Below are positions 1 through 6,303 of a stretch of 8,890 nucleotides of DNA, in pieces (positions within the stretch are counted from its first letter, which is position 1; every line of letters starts with the position of its first letter). The position numbers and the translations under genes were made by a program. Under the pieces are notes generated by a model. It did not search any database, had not been told where the DNA came from, and worked only from the letters and a program-made list of their open reading frames with translations. Source of the stretch: an uncultured Lachnospiraceae bacterium (GTDB lineage Bacteria > Bacillota > Clostridia > Lachnospirales > Lachnospiraceae); the NCBI GenBank assembly GCA_934376945.1, contig CAKRPI010000085.1:1-8890 (forward strand), given 5' to 3'.

Positions 1-74
1 TTCTATTCTGCTTTGACTATTGCTGCTTAACTTCAAAATCCTTGCGGTTAATGTGTCAAGCGTTATTGACAATT

Positions 75-356
75 TCAGGTGTATTTGTTCTGATGCTCTG
101 CACAGATGTCGGAATGCCTGCTGATGGCAAGTCCATCAAACAGCGATGCGTCCTGCCCGATCTCAAAGAATGTTTTTAGCGTATCCATGGTCAGCGTTTT
201 GCCGAATCGCTGGGGACGGGTAAACAGATTTGCATCCCCATGATTCCGGAGCAGGTCTGCAATGATCTCTGTTTTATCGACATAGTACATATCATTTCTG
301 CGAAGCTTTTCAAAATTTTCAACGCCGATGGGGAGCATTTTTCTTGTCAGACTCAT
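75..356 (-). pseudogene. Truncated DUF1703 AAA-ATPase-like gene (third copy)
   Basis: This is the N-terminal piece of a DUF1703-family protein, ending in about 93 residues where relatives have about 560. It has the family opening (MLPIGVENFEKL, then YYVDKT) and the loop TRPQRFGKT, but its first conserved Arg is Gln, unlike the RPRRFGKT of both full copies. I place the start at the second of two adjacent ATG codons (354-356), because AAAGGAG then sits 7 nt upstream, the same spacing as in the 2217-3899 gene. From 81 to 356 it aligns without gaps to 3624-3899 with 21 mismatches in 276 bases. Similarity ends abruptly near 78-81, just before the stop at 75-77, and positions 1-74 match nothing I recognise. 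The AAA core beyond the first loop and the whole nuclease domain are missing. It has its own promoter, so a short peptide could still be made, but it is most likely a dead duplicate. Confidence 0.85.
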
Positions 357-393
357 CATAAAACTCCTTTCCTGGTTTTTATTATTGTATATC

Positions 394-422
394 ATTATAC
401 CATAAAGCGAACAGAAAAGCAA
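394..422 (-). promoter_or_regulatory. Sigma-A type promoter of the truncated DUF1703 copy
   Basis: On the minus strand a perfect -10 TATAAT (394-399) is preceded by TGG, giving an extended -10 (TGn). A weak -35 TTGCTT (417-422) lies at the ideal 17-nt spacing. The start codon of the truncated gene follows about 37 nt downstream, with AAAGGAG between. The 2217-3899 gene has the same layout (17-nt spacer, TGn, TATAAT). The promoter would transcribe only the truncated fragment and whatever lies left of the window. Confidence 0.65.
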
Positions 423-445
423 CAACGATGTCAGACGGATAAACC

Positions 446-483
446 AAAAAGAGCCCGAAAACATTGCGTTTTCTGAGTTCTTT
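446..483 (-). terminator. Probable rho-independent terminator after the 489-2180 gene
   Basis: Just after the stop codon of the 489-2180 gene, the minus strand folds into GAAAAC-GCAAT-GTTTTC (457-473). It can be extended by a second short paired segment (AAGAACTC against GGGCTCTT, with a bulge and a mismatch) and is followed by five T (446-450). The inner stem is AT-rich, so termination may be partial. Its position between one copy and the promoter of the next supports the role. Confidence 0.5.
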
Positions 484-488
484 GGGAA

Positions 489-2180
489 TTAATATTCAAA
501 TCGATCTACGCCGCCGGATTTCACCCTGCACCGTTTCTGACAGAAGCATATACCAAGTTTTGCAATATTCTCGTATTGCTCATCTCTCAATGACGCTTCG
601 TAGTCTTTTTCTTCGATCTGTTTCAAGGCATCTTCGCAGGCTTTTGTCATCTGATTGTACTTATCCACAATTTTGAATTCCAGTATGGCAGCATAATTCC
701 ATTTGGAACGTTGTTTCACAACTAGGTCAAATCGGCCATTTCCAGACTCTCGGTTTGAAACGACCATATAGCCATTAAATCCTGAAACAAGCCCTGTCAC
801 AAAACCATGATAATAGTTTTCCTGTTCATCAAAACAGCTGATCGTATTTACCATCCAGGTGCAAAGCAGATCTTCCAGTTTTTCTGCATCAGCTTTCAAT
901 ATTGCTTCCAGAATATCCGTTCTGCCGTCTGCATTGATCTTCTTCTCAAACCAGGCACGAATGGTATTCTTGTAAATGCTCTTTACCTCAGTGTTTGGGA
1001 TCATCATTTCATAATAGGTCTCATCGCCGATCGTTTCGTAATTGATCACTTTCAAATATCCGGTAAAAAGCAAAAAGCTCCAGATGTACTCGCTGTTCAC
1101 ATCTATCGTTCCATAAGTGATATCCTCATAGATCTGTGATCTGACAGGTGTGCCGTTTATCAGTTCTTCTATCGCATTTTTCGTCCTGTCGTTGGATTCT
1201 TCAATCAGACGCTTTACAATTTCATTGGAACTGGTGTTAGACCAGTAGGGTTTGCACGGATAATTTGGATTTACTGTGAGATTTTTAATGTAATTAATTG
1301 TACTCCAGGGGTTGTATATTTGTGTATCACCAAATAAATAACCATCGTACCATTCCTTGATTTCGTTCGCTTTATCCTCAAGTTTGTAATACTTCAAAAT
1401 ATCCGTTATTTCATCAGGAGTAAATCCAAATGAATCCGTAAACATGGGAGAAATGATAGTGAAAATATCCAGGTTGTTTAACCCTGTAAAAATACTTTCC
1501 TTTGAAACTCTCAGGCAGCCTGTCAAAAACGCACGATCAAGAGAAGAATTGGTTTTCAGCGCTGATTCAAAGACAGAACGAATCAGATTCACCATGTCCA
1601 TATAAAATCCCTGGTGGAATGCGTTTTCAAGCGGAACATCGTATTCATCGATCAAAATAATGACGTTCTTATTATAATATTTCACAATTATGTCCGATAG
1701 AAATTTTATGGAATCAAGATAAAACGCATCTTCTGCTTTTTGAGTTAGGATACTGTGAAAAAGGTCTTTTTCTGAATCGGATATTTTGTCGCTTTTAAGG
1801 ATGTCCTTGTGTCTGTCATATTCTCTTGCAATCAAAACTTTGAACATATGAAAGGCATCTTTATAGCTTCCCTGTTTCATACTCTTCAGAGAAAGGCTGA
1901 TGACAGGATATTGCCCCTGATACTGCATACATCCGGGAAACTCTGAGATTTTCAGACCGTCAAATAAATACGCATTGCTTTCATCTGTCTTCTCAAAGAA
2001 GCGCTGAATCATACTCATATTCAAAGTTTTGCCGAATCTTCTTGGTCTGGTAAAAAGTCCGACTATTGTCTGACTTTCGATCAGTTCTTTTATCATCAAA
2101 GTCTTGTCGACAAAGTAATATTTATCATCGATCAATCGCTTGAAATCCTCTATGCCAATTGGCAACGGTTTTCTTTCCAT
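489..2180 (-). CDS. DUF1703-family AAA-ATPase-like / PD-(D/E)XK nuclease-like protein, copy 2
   Basis: This 563-aa protein has two domains, at the usual length for the family. Residues 1 to about 290 form an AAA-ATPase-like domain (Pfam AAA-ATPase_like). They include the opening LPIGIEDFKRL, the degenerate P-loop-like TRPRRFGKT at 44-52, the Walker-B-like IILIDEYD at 174-181 and the family signature GCLRVSKESIFTGLNN at 221-236. Residues from about 455 to 550 match the DUF1703/PDDEXK_9 nuclease-like domain: YYHGF at 456-460, Glu478 and Asp485 in NRESGNGRFD, then Glu501-x-Lys503 and Gln521. The start is ATG at 2180, with GAGGTG 6 nt upstream; the GTG at 2189 lies inside that ribosome site and is rejected. 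It follows the 2217-3899 gene after a 36-nt gap and is probably cotranscribed. It shares family motifs with that copy but is otherwise strongly diverged. It is presumably a soluble cytoplasmic protein. The biological role of the family is not settled; nuclease activity is an inference from motifs. Confidence 0.93.
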   Translation of the reverse strand: MERKPLPIGIEDFKRLIDDKYYFVDKTLMIKELIESQTIVGLFTRPRRFGKTLNMSMIQRFFEKTDESNAYLFDGLKISEFPGCMQYQGQYPVISLSLKSMKQGSYKDAFHMFKVLIAREYDRHKDILKSDKISDSEKDLFHSILTQKAEDAFYLDSIKFLSDIIVKYYNKNVIILIDEYDVPLENAFHQGFYMDMVNLIRSVFESALKTNSSLDRAFLTGCLRVSKESIFTGLNNLDIFTIISPMFTDSFGFTPDEITDILKYYKLEDKANEIKEWYDGYLFGDTQIYNPWSTINYIKNLTVNPNYPCKPYWSNTSSNEIVKRLIEESNDRTKNAIEELINGTPVRSQIYEDITYGTIDVNSEYIWSFLLFTGYLKVINYETIGDETYYEMMIPNTEVKSIYKNTIRAWFEKKINADGRTDILEAILKADAEKLEDLLCTWMVNTISCFDEQENYYHGFVTGLVSGFNGYMVVSNRESGNGRFDLVVKQRSKWNYAAILEFKIVDKYNQMTKACEDALKQIEEKDYEASLRDEQYENIAKLGICFCQKRCRVKSGGVDRFEY

Positions 2181-2186
2181 TGTCTT

Positions 2187-2192
2187 CACCTC
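2187..2192 (-). promoter_or_regulatory. Ribosome binding site that fixes the start of copy 2
   Basis: GAGGTG on the minus strand lies 6 nt before ATG 2180. The upstream GTG that would give a three-codon longer protein overlaps this site, so the ATG is the better start. Confidence 0.7.
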
Positions 2193-2216
2193 AAATTCTT
2201 ATGGAATATCTTTTCC

Positions 2217-3899
2217 TCACGCCTTCACAATCCTACATCTCTTCTTATAACAAGCCACGCCATACTTATAGATTGTCTGCACCTCATCATCCGCCAGAAT
2301 CGCCGAATAGTTCATGCGTTCGATTTGTGCCAGCGCATCTGCACAGCCCTTGTCCATGTCAGCATCTTCGCCGTATTTGACATCGATAATCATGCCGATT
2401 TCATCGTCGGGGATCTTGATGACAATATCACTGTATCCATCGCCAGATTCCACATTTGACTTTACAATCCAGTCGTCCCGGTAGGAGAGCAAATCGAGAA
2501 GAATCCCGTGGTAGAAATTTTCCTTCTTTGCAGCCTTTACATAGGTATCACGAATGCTGATGGTTTTCCTGAGAAAGGTGGTAAACTGTTTCTGTGCCTC
2601 TTCTGCATTACCGTCTGCAAACGCCTGGCAGAGCAAATTCAGTGTAGAGGAGTCTTTCCGGCTGAAATCCTTGAACCACTCGTAGATCTGCCTTTGGAAA
2701 ATCTTTCGTATTTCAAGATTTGGGATAGCCAGCTCATAGGTGTCATTTCCCAAGCTGCGTCTCTGTGTGAGATATCCCGTCATAAAAAGCGTGCTCCAGA
2801 TGTTTTCTATTGAAGCATACAACTCAGAATAGGTCAGTTCCTGACGAATTTCCTTTGTAATTGTATCGCCTGCAATCAGCGACTCAATTTCAGATTTCGT
2901 AGTGGAGTTCGCCATTTCAATGAATTTGCGAATAATATCGTTACCGCTGGAATTGATCCAGAACGCCTGCGGTGATTTGTCCGACTCAAACCGAAGGCGG
3001 CTACAGTAATTCAGCACATCCCAGGGGCAGTAGATCTCTGTTTTTCCAAATGAGTACCCGTCATACCAATCCTTTGCGGTGGAATAGTAGTCTGACACAC
3101 CGTAATAATCCAGCATCTCTTTGACTTCGGCGTTTGTGAAACCGAAATACTGTGAGAACAGATCGTCTGTTATGGTTAACGTAGAGAAATTATTCAGACC
3201 TGTGAATATGCTTTCCTTTGATATTCGCAGACAGCCGCTTACAACGGCGAATTCTGTGTGGTCATTGGTCTTTAATGCTCCGCCGAGGAATGTCCGGATA
3301 AAGCCGACCATGTCGTTGTAGTAGCCATTCAAAAACGCCTTATCCAGAGGGACGTCATATTCGTCAACGAGCAGTATGACTTTTCGATTGTAATGCTTAC
3401 AGAGCAGGCTTGTTAGAATGGCTAGGCTGTCTGTGATATCCATCGGCTCTAGAATACAGTTCATTAGTTTCAGAAGATACTTTTTTTCTGATTCTTCTAA
3501 CTTGTCACTGTTTTTCAAATACGAATGACGTATAGCCTCGGCTGACATAATTGTACGGATTCTTGCTTTTGCGCCTTCAAAGCTGTTTCCAGCCGCACCC
3601 TTTAAGCTGATAAATACAACGGGGTATTTGTTCTGGTGCTTCTCACAGATGTCAGAATGTCTGCTGATGGCAAGTCCCTCAAACAGCGATGCGTCCTGCC
3701 CGATCTCAAAGAATGTTTTCAGCGTGTCCATGGTCAGCGTTTTGCCAAATCGCCGGGGACGGGTAAACAGATTAGCATCCCCATGATTCCGGAGCAGGTC
3801 TGCAATGATCTCTGTTTTATCTACGTAGTACATATCATTTCTGCGAAGCTTTTCAAAATTCTCAACGCCGATGGGGAGCATTTTTCTTTCGGAACGCAT
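2217..3899 (-). CDS. DUF1703-family AAA-ATPase-like / PD-(D/E)XK nuclease-like protein, copy 3
   Basis: This 560-aa protein has the same two-domain layout as the 489-2180 gene. The AAA-like part has MLPIGVENFEKL at 7-18, YYVDKT at 24-29, TRPRRFGKT at 46-54, the Walker-B-like VILLVDEYD at 174-182 and SGCLRISKESIFTGLNN at 221-237. The nuclease-like part has FYHG at 462-465, Glu484 and Asp491 in NVESGDGYSD, then Asp506-Val-Lys508 and Gln525. Here the last catalytic pair is D-x-K, where copy 2 has E-x-K. ATG 3897-3899 is preceded by AAAGGAG with a 7-nt gap after GGAG, and by a strong promoter at 3946-3974. It is the first gene of a probable two-gene operon with copy 2. Its first 276 bp recur at 81-356. 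TGA ends the gene, with an in-frame TAA 15 nt later. I am confident of the family; the cellular target and role are unknown. Confidence 0.93.
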   Translation of the reverse strand: MRSERKMLPIGVENFEKLRRNDMYYVDKTEIIADLLRNHGDANLFTRPRRFGKTLTMDTLKTFFEIGQDASLFEGLAISRHSDICEKHQNKYPVVFISLKGAAGNSFEGAKARIRTIMSAEAIRHSYLKNSDKLEESEKKYLLKLMNCILEPMDITDSLAILTSLLCKHYNRKVILLVDEYDVPLDKAFLNGYYNDMVGFIRTFLGGALKTNDHTEFAVVSGCLRISKESIFTGLNNFSTLTITDDLFSQYFGFTNAEVKEMLDYYGVSDYYSTAKDWYDGYSFGKTEIYCPWDVLNYCSRLRFESDKSPQAFWINSSGNDIIRKFIEMANSTTKSEIESLIAGDTITKEIRQELTYSELYASIENIWSTLFMTGYLTQRRSLGNDTYELAIPNLEIRKIFQRQIYEWFKDFSRKDSSTLNLLCQAFADGNAEEAQKQFTTFLRKTISIRDTYVKAAKKENFYHGILLDLLSYRDDWIVKSNVESGDGYSDIVIKIPDDEIGMIIDVKYGEDADMDKGCADALAQIERMNYSAILADDEVQTIYKYGVACYKKRCRIVKA

Positions 3900-3945
3900 G
3901 GTGTAACTCCTTTCATAGTCTTATAACGATTTCTCACTTGCATTT

Positions 3946-3974
3946 ATTATATCATGAAACAGCGTGAAAATCAA
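3946..3974 (-). promoter_or_regulatory. Strong sigma-A promoter for the two-gene DUF1703 operon
   Basis: The minus strand carries -35 TTGATT (3969-3974), a 17-nt spacer ending in TGA (extended -10) and a perfect TATAAT (3946-3951). Transcription would begin near 3939, leaving a leader of about 40 nt before the AAAGGAG site and ATG 3899. Confidence 0.8.
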
Positions 3975-3995
3975 CTTGAATGCAGGCGCAGTAAG

Positions 3996-4021
3996 AAAAA
4001 AGCCTGCTCTGAGCAGGCTTT
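3996..4021 (-). terminator. Rho-independent terminator of the ATPase/RloB-like operon
   Basis: A perfect 10-bp stem AAAGCCTGCT / AGCAGGCTTT (3999-4008 and 4012-4021) closes a 3-nt loop. On the minus strand the 3' arm runs on into three more T (six T in total), giving a classical intrinsic terminator. It lies 75 nt past the stop at 4097 and just upstream of the next promoter, so it separates the two operons. Less ideally, it could also act on plus-strand transcripts. Confidence 0.88.
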
Positions 4022-4096
4022 CTCTATAAATGTTTTGATAAAGCTTGTTTTTTGACTCTGCAATATCATTTTTCACTTGAAACAGTAAGGTTATTA

Positions 4097-4882
4097 TCAT
4101 GAAATAATGTTGTCATAGAAGCCGTTTCTATTGCCGAAGTAATCGAGAATGAGAAACAGACAAGTGTTAAGCACCCACAGCTCCTGCTTGTCTAGAACCA
4201 TGTCATATTGCTTTGTAGCAATTTCTTGAGCCGCTGAAATGTTTTGATATGTTTGATAGGAGAGTGTGCCAGGACAGTCCTTTGACAAGTTTTTTAGCCT
4301 CTCGATGTTCATCTGCATCAATTTTACGAAATCTTCTTTTTTATATTCGGTTACAGCGATGCCTGACAACTTCATTTGACTGTCTAAGCTCTTGAATTTT
4401 CCAAACATAGCAATCGGAATTGTTGCAGATAAATATTGGTCGTCATCAAATGTATTGCAATATCGAAAAGATTCCATCATGGGATAATTTATGTATAACC
4501 GCCCGATAGACGGGTCGGTTTCATCTGTAAAATGTTTTGCCATTTCAATTAACTTTGGGAAATTATCCGCAAGCAGTTCTTTCGTTGGAACAGACAATCC
4601 ACGTTGTTTCGGGGCTTTATGATGCAGATCGGCATCAAAGACCAAATAGGTGTAGGCAAATTTTTGATCTAATCTCTTTTTGGTCTCATCATCTCTGATA
4701 AGTTCTTTCAGGACATCTTTTATGTCTCAGTCAAAAGAATATTCTTCACACTTGTGGTATAACGTGTAGAGGTCTGTTCCGATAACGCATAATTCGGCGT
4801 GTAATTCAAATTTTTGAAGAATAGATTGAAAAAAGTCCGGCTCTGTTCGTTCGTCCTCTAATACGATCAAAATCCTCATCAT
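4097..4882 (-). pseudogene. RloB-like (TOPRIM-like) defence effector with in-frame TGA at codon 52
   Basis: Read through one internal TGA, this is a single 261-codon frame. The start is ATG 4880-4882 (a second ATG follows directly), in ATGA overlap with the upstream ATPase, so translation is probably coupled. Residues 3-17 (RILIVLEDERTEPDF) resemble the first strand and acidic turn of RloB-like proteins, with Glu9 and Glu11. Residues 79-89 (YLVFDADLHHK) carry a D-x-D (Asp83, Asp85) as in TOPRIM folds. NYPMMES lies further on, near residue 140. The TGA (4727-4729) falls between the two acidic motifs, where a Trp codon (TGG) or another single-base neighbour is likely in functional relatives. 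The downstream part has no good start with a ribosome site, so both catalytic motifs are unlikely to end up in one protein. RloB assignment is from motif appearance, not a search; another TOPRIM-like partner family such as the DUF4435 type is possible. Confidence 0.75.
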
Positions 4883-5991
4883 TCCGTAAATGCCCCATTG
4901 ATATACATTTTTTCCAGGTTATGTGCTTCTCGAATTTCACGGTCAGTTGAATCATACAGGTTTGTGATTTTATTTTTTGTCATTAAGAAGCAGCAATCTG
5001 GTCTTGTAAGACGATTTTGCATCAGATAGGTGTTGTGTGTGGTAAGCACGGACTGAAAACCGGACTGCTCATTCAGTAACTGAACAACTAGCTCCGCAGA
5101 TTCATAGTGGAAAAAAGCATCAAACTCATCAATAAACAAAAAAGAGATCTTAGGAAAAGCTGCGACGCTCCAGGCGAAGTAGAGGAGCAATGCCTGCGTT
5201 CCGGTTGATGCCAGAGATAAAAAAGGTGCTTTTTCAGTGCGTTCTTCGCTGCGATAATAAGCATATAGGATGTATCCATCATTTTCCTTCTCAAATCCCA
5301 GCTGATAGTTAAGACCATTTTGTTTTAAGAAATATTGAAACTCCTCCAGCTTATTATTTTCACGAATCATTTCTGTCAATTCAAAATTTCTTGTCGTAAA
5401 GCCCATGTGAGAATTTCCTTCGGACAGACTGCGATACCACAACATATTTTCACAAAAATGGATCAGCTTTGTTACTGGAGAAGAAGAATTTGTAGGCGTG
5501 TTGCGATAGATATACTTCAGTACAGAAAGTTTGTTGTCCGGCAGGTCGATATTCAAACTTCCTTTGAGTGTGCCGTCCACAAACCGTTCCGTTTCCGATC
5601 GGCTAAAGTAATCGAATCGAATCAATTCCTTTCCGTTTAGCTTCAATGTTTCTTTGCGCAAGTCGTATTGATCCAGCTTTATATATTCGTAGATAATATC
5701 ATCGTTTCCAAATTTGAAAAAGTAGCGAAAAGTCACTGGCTGACCCAGATGCTCCAAGTTTCTGTAATTCTTTTTCTGCAGACAGTTGTTGTCTGTAAGG
5801 TGACTGATAATATCAAAAAGTGCAAAACCAAGCGCACTTTTTCCAATGCCGTTTTTTCCGTATATGATTGCCTTGTTAGCGATCCCATTATAAACCAGGT
5901 TTTGATTAAAGCTATAGTCACGGGAAGTCAGATCAAATACCAACTTTTCCGAAAAACAACGGTAGTTTTCAACCTCAAATCGCTTTAACAT
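4879..5991 (-). CDS. AAA_21/RecF-like ATPase of an RloA/AbiL-type defence pair
   Basis: This is a 370-aa cytoplasmic ATPase of the ABC-like AAA_21/AAA_15 group. It opens with the family-typical MLKRFEVENYRCF, then has Walker A GKNGIGKS at 45-52, an ABC-signature-like segment LSLASTGTQ at 258-266, Walker B FLFIDEFD at 284-291 (Asp288, Glu289) and a switch histidine in TTHNTYLM (His319). All ATPase motifs are intact. I choose ATG 5989-5991: GGGAG (6002-6006) precedes it by 10 nt, and the promoter -10 lies at 6029-6034, so a TTG start at 6051 would be upstream of the transcript. It overlaps the RloB-like gene by ATGA, and a terminator follows that gene, which defines a two-gene operon. In known pairs of this kind the ATPase is the sensor or scaffold and the TOPRIM-like partner the effector. 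Here the partner is interrupted, so the ATPase may be an orphan. Confidence 0.9.
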   Translation of the reverse strand: MLKRFEVENYRCFSEKLVFDLTSRDYSFNQNLVYNGIANKAIIYGKNGIGKSALGFALFDIISHLTDNNCLQKKNYRNLEHLGQPVTFRYFFKFGNDDIIYEYIKLDQYDLRKETLKLNGKELIRFDYFSRSETERFVDGTLKGSLNIDLPDNKLSVLKYIYRNTPTNSSSPVTKLIHFCENMLWYRSLSEGNSHMGFTTRNFELTEMIRENNKLEEFQYFLKQNGLNYQLGFEKENDGYILYAYYRSEERTEKAPFLSLASTGTQALLLYFAWSVAAFPKISFLFIDEFDAFFHYESAELVVQLLNEQSGFQSVLTTHNTYLMQNRLTRPDCCFLMTKNKITNLYDSTDREIREAHNLEKMYINGAFTE

Positions 5992-6028
5992 CGAAAATTC
6001 ACTCCCAAAATGTAAACTCTTTATCATG

Positions 6029-6057
6029 ATTATATCAGCTTTCTTCCTCAAAGTTAA
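6029..6057 (-). promoter_or_regulatory. Promoter of the ATPase/RloB-like operon
   Basis: The minus strand shows -35 TTAACT (6052-6057), a 17-nt spacer and a perfect -10 TATAAT (6029-6034). The predicted transcript start near 6022 leaves a leader of about 30 nt before ATG 5991. This promoter rules out the longer TTG start at 6051. Confidence 0.75.
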
Positions 6058-6063
6058 TAACTG

Positions 6064-6082
6064 TCCGTAAGAAAATTACGGA
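6064..6082. repeat. Perfect 7-bp inverted repeat next to the ATPase promoter
   Basis: TCCGTAA-GAAAA-TTACGGA lies 6 bp upstream of the -35 of the ATPase promoter. It could be an operator for a dimeric regulator. On the plus strand it could also be a weak terminator, since a run of seven T starts 5 nt after the stem. No regulator gene is visible in the window. Confidence 0.5.
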
Positions 6083-6092
6083 TACGATTTTT

Positions 6093-6212
6093 TTATACGG
6101 TTATAGTATGCTGAAAAAAGGCTGGTTTATTCGTTGCAGATGCTTTTGGGCATCGTTTTGTTTTAGCACAGGTCATTCGGCACCTGCTCCAAGATACAAA
6201 AATCTCCGCCAC
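6093..6212 (-). CDS. Possible 39-aa basic, Cys-containing small protein (doubtful)
   Basis: From GTG 6210-6212 an open frame runs 39 codons to TAA 6093-6095. It begins MAEIFVSW and continues with several Cys, Lys and Arg residues (for example RMTCAKTKRCPK). AGGAG lies 8 nt before the GTG, which is a reasonable ribosome site. No similarity is recognised, and a frame this short can easily occur by chance. The start codon and ribosome site lie within the inverted repeat at 6206-6250. Confidence 0.15.
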   Translation of the reverse strand: MAEIFVSWSRCRMTCAKTKRCPKASATNKPAFFQHTITV

Positions 6213-6250
6213 TTTCACCACTCCTGCAAAAGCAAGACGAAACGTGGCGG
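6206..6250. repeat. Long-loop inverted repeat in the 6058-6303 intergenic stretch
   Basis: CCGCCACTTTC (6206-6216) pairs with GAAA-C-GTGGCGG (6239-6250), giving 11 pairs with one bulged C and a 22-nt loop. On the minus strand the loop would hold an AGGAG and the 3' arm a GTG, so in RNA the fold could block initiation of the doubtful small ORF. The rest of this intergenic stretch holds the 6064-6082 repeat and a small GATGC/GCATC hairpin (6139-6154), and nothing else I can support. Confidence 0.5.
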
Positions 6251-6303
6251 GAACTGATTGTTATTCATGAAAACACTCAGAGGCTTTGCTATATATCAGT
6301 ATG

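Noticed and set aside
1..74. A further gene fragment left of the truncated DUF1703 copy.
   Set aside because: The stretch is too short and shows no recognisable coding or structural signal.
360..464. A hydrophobic N-terminal extension of the truncated DUF1703 copy (looks like a signal peptide).
   Set aside because: It reads through the promoter and ribosome site, and the other copies begin at the MLPIG-type start.
807..1139. Plus-strand open frames opposite the DUF1703, ATPase and membrane-protein genes.
   Set aside because: They are antisense shadows of minus-strand genes with clear motifs, and none shows a ribosome site or recognisable domain.
81..3899. Repeats in the DUF1703 cluster as an insertion sequence or CRISPR-like array.
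   Set aside because: The repeated DNA is coding sequence of paralogues, with no short regular repeats, spacers, terminal inverted repeats or transposase.
4727..4729. Selenocysteine at the TGA of the RloB-like gene.
   Set aside because: There is no recognisable SECIS hairpin directly after the codon, and no reason for Sec in a TOPRIM-like effector.
5992..6051. A 20-residue N-terminal extension of the ATPase from TTG 6051.
   Set aside because: The promoter -10 (6029-6034) lies downstream of that TTG, and the family-typical opening MLKRFEVENYRCF begins at ATG 5991 with GGGAG before it.
6139..6154. GATGC-TTTTGG-GCATC hairpin followed by GTTTTGTTTT as a plus-strand terminator.
   Set aside because: The stem is only 5 bp, and no plus-strand gene precedes it.
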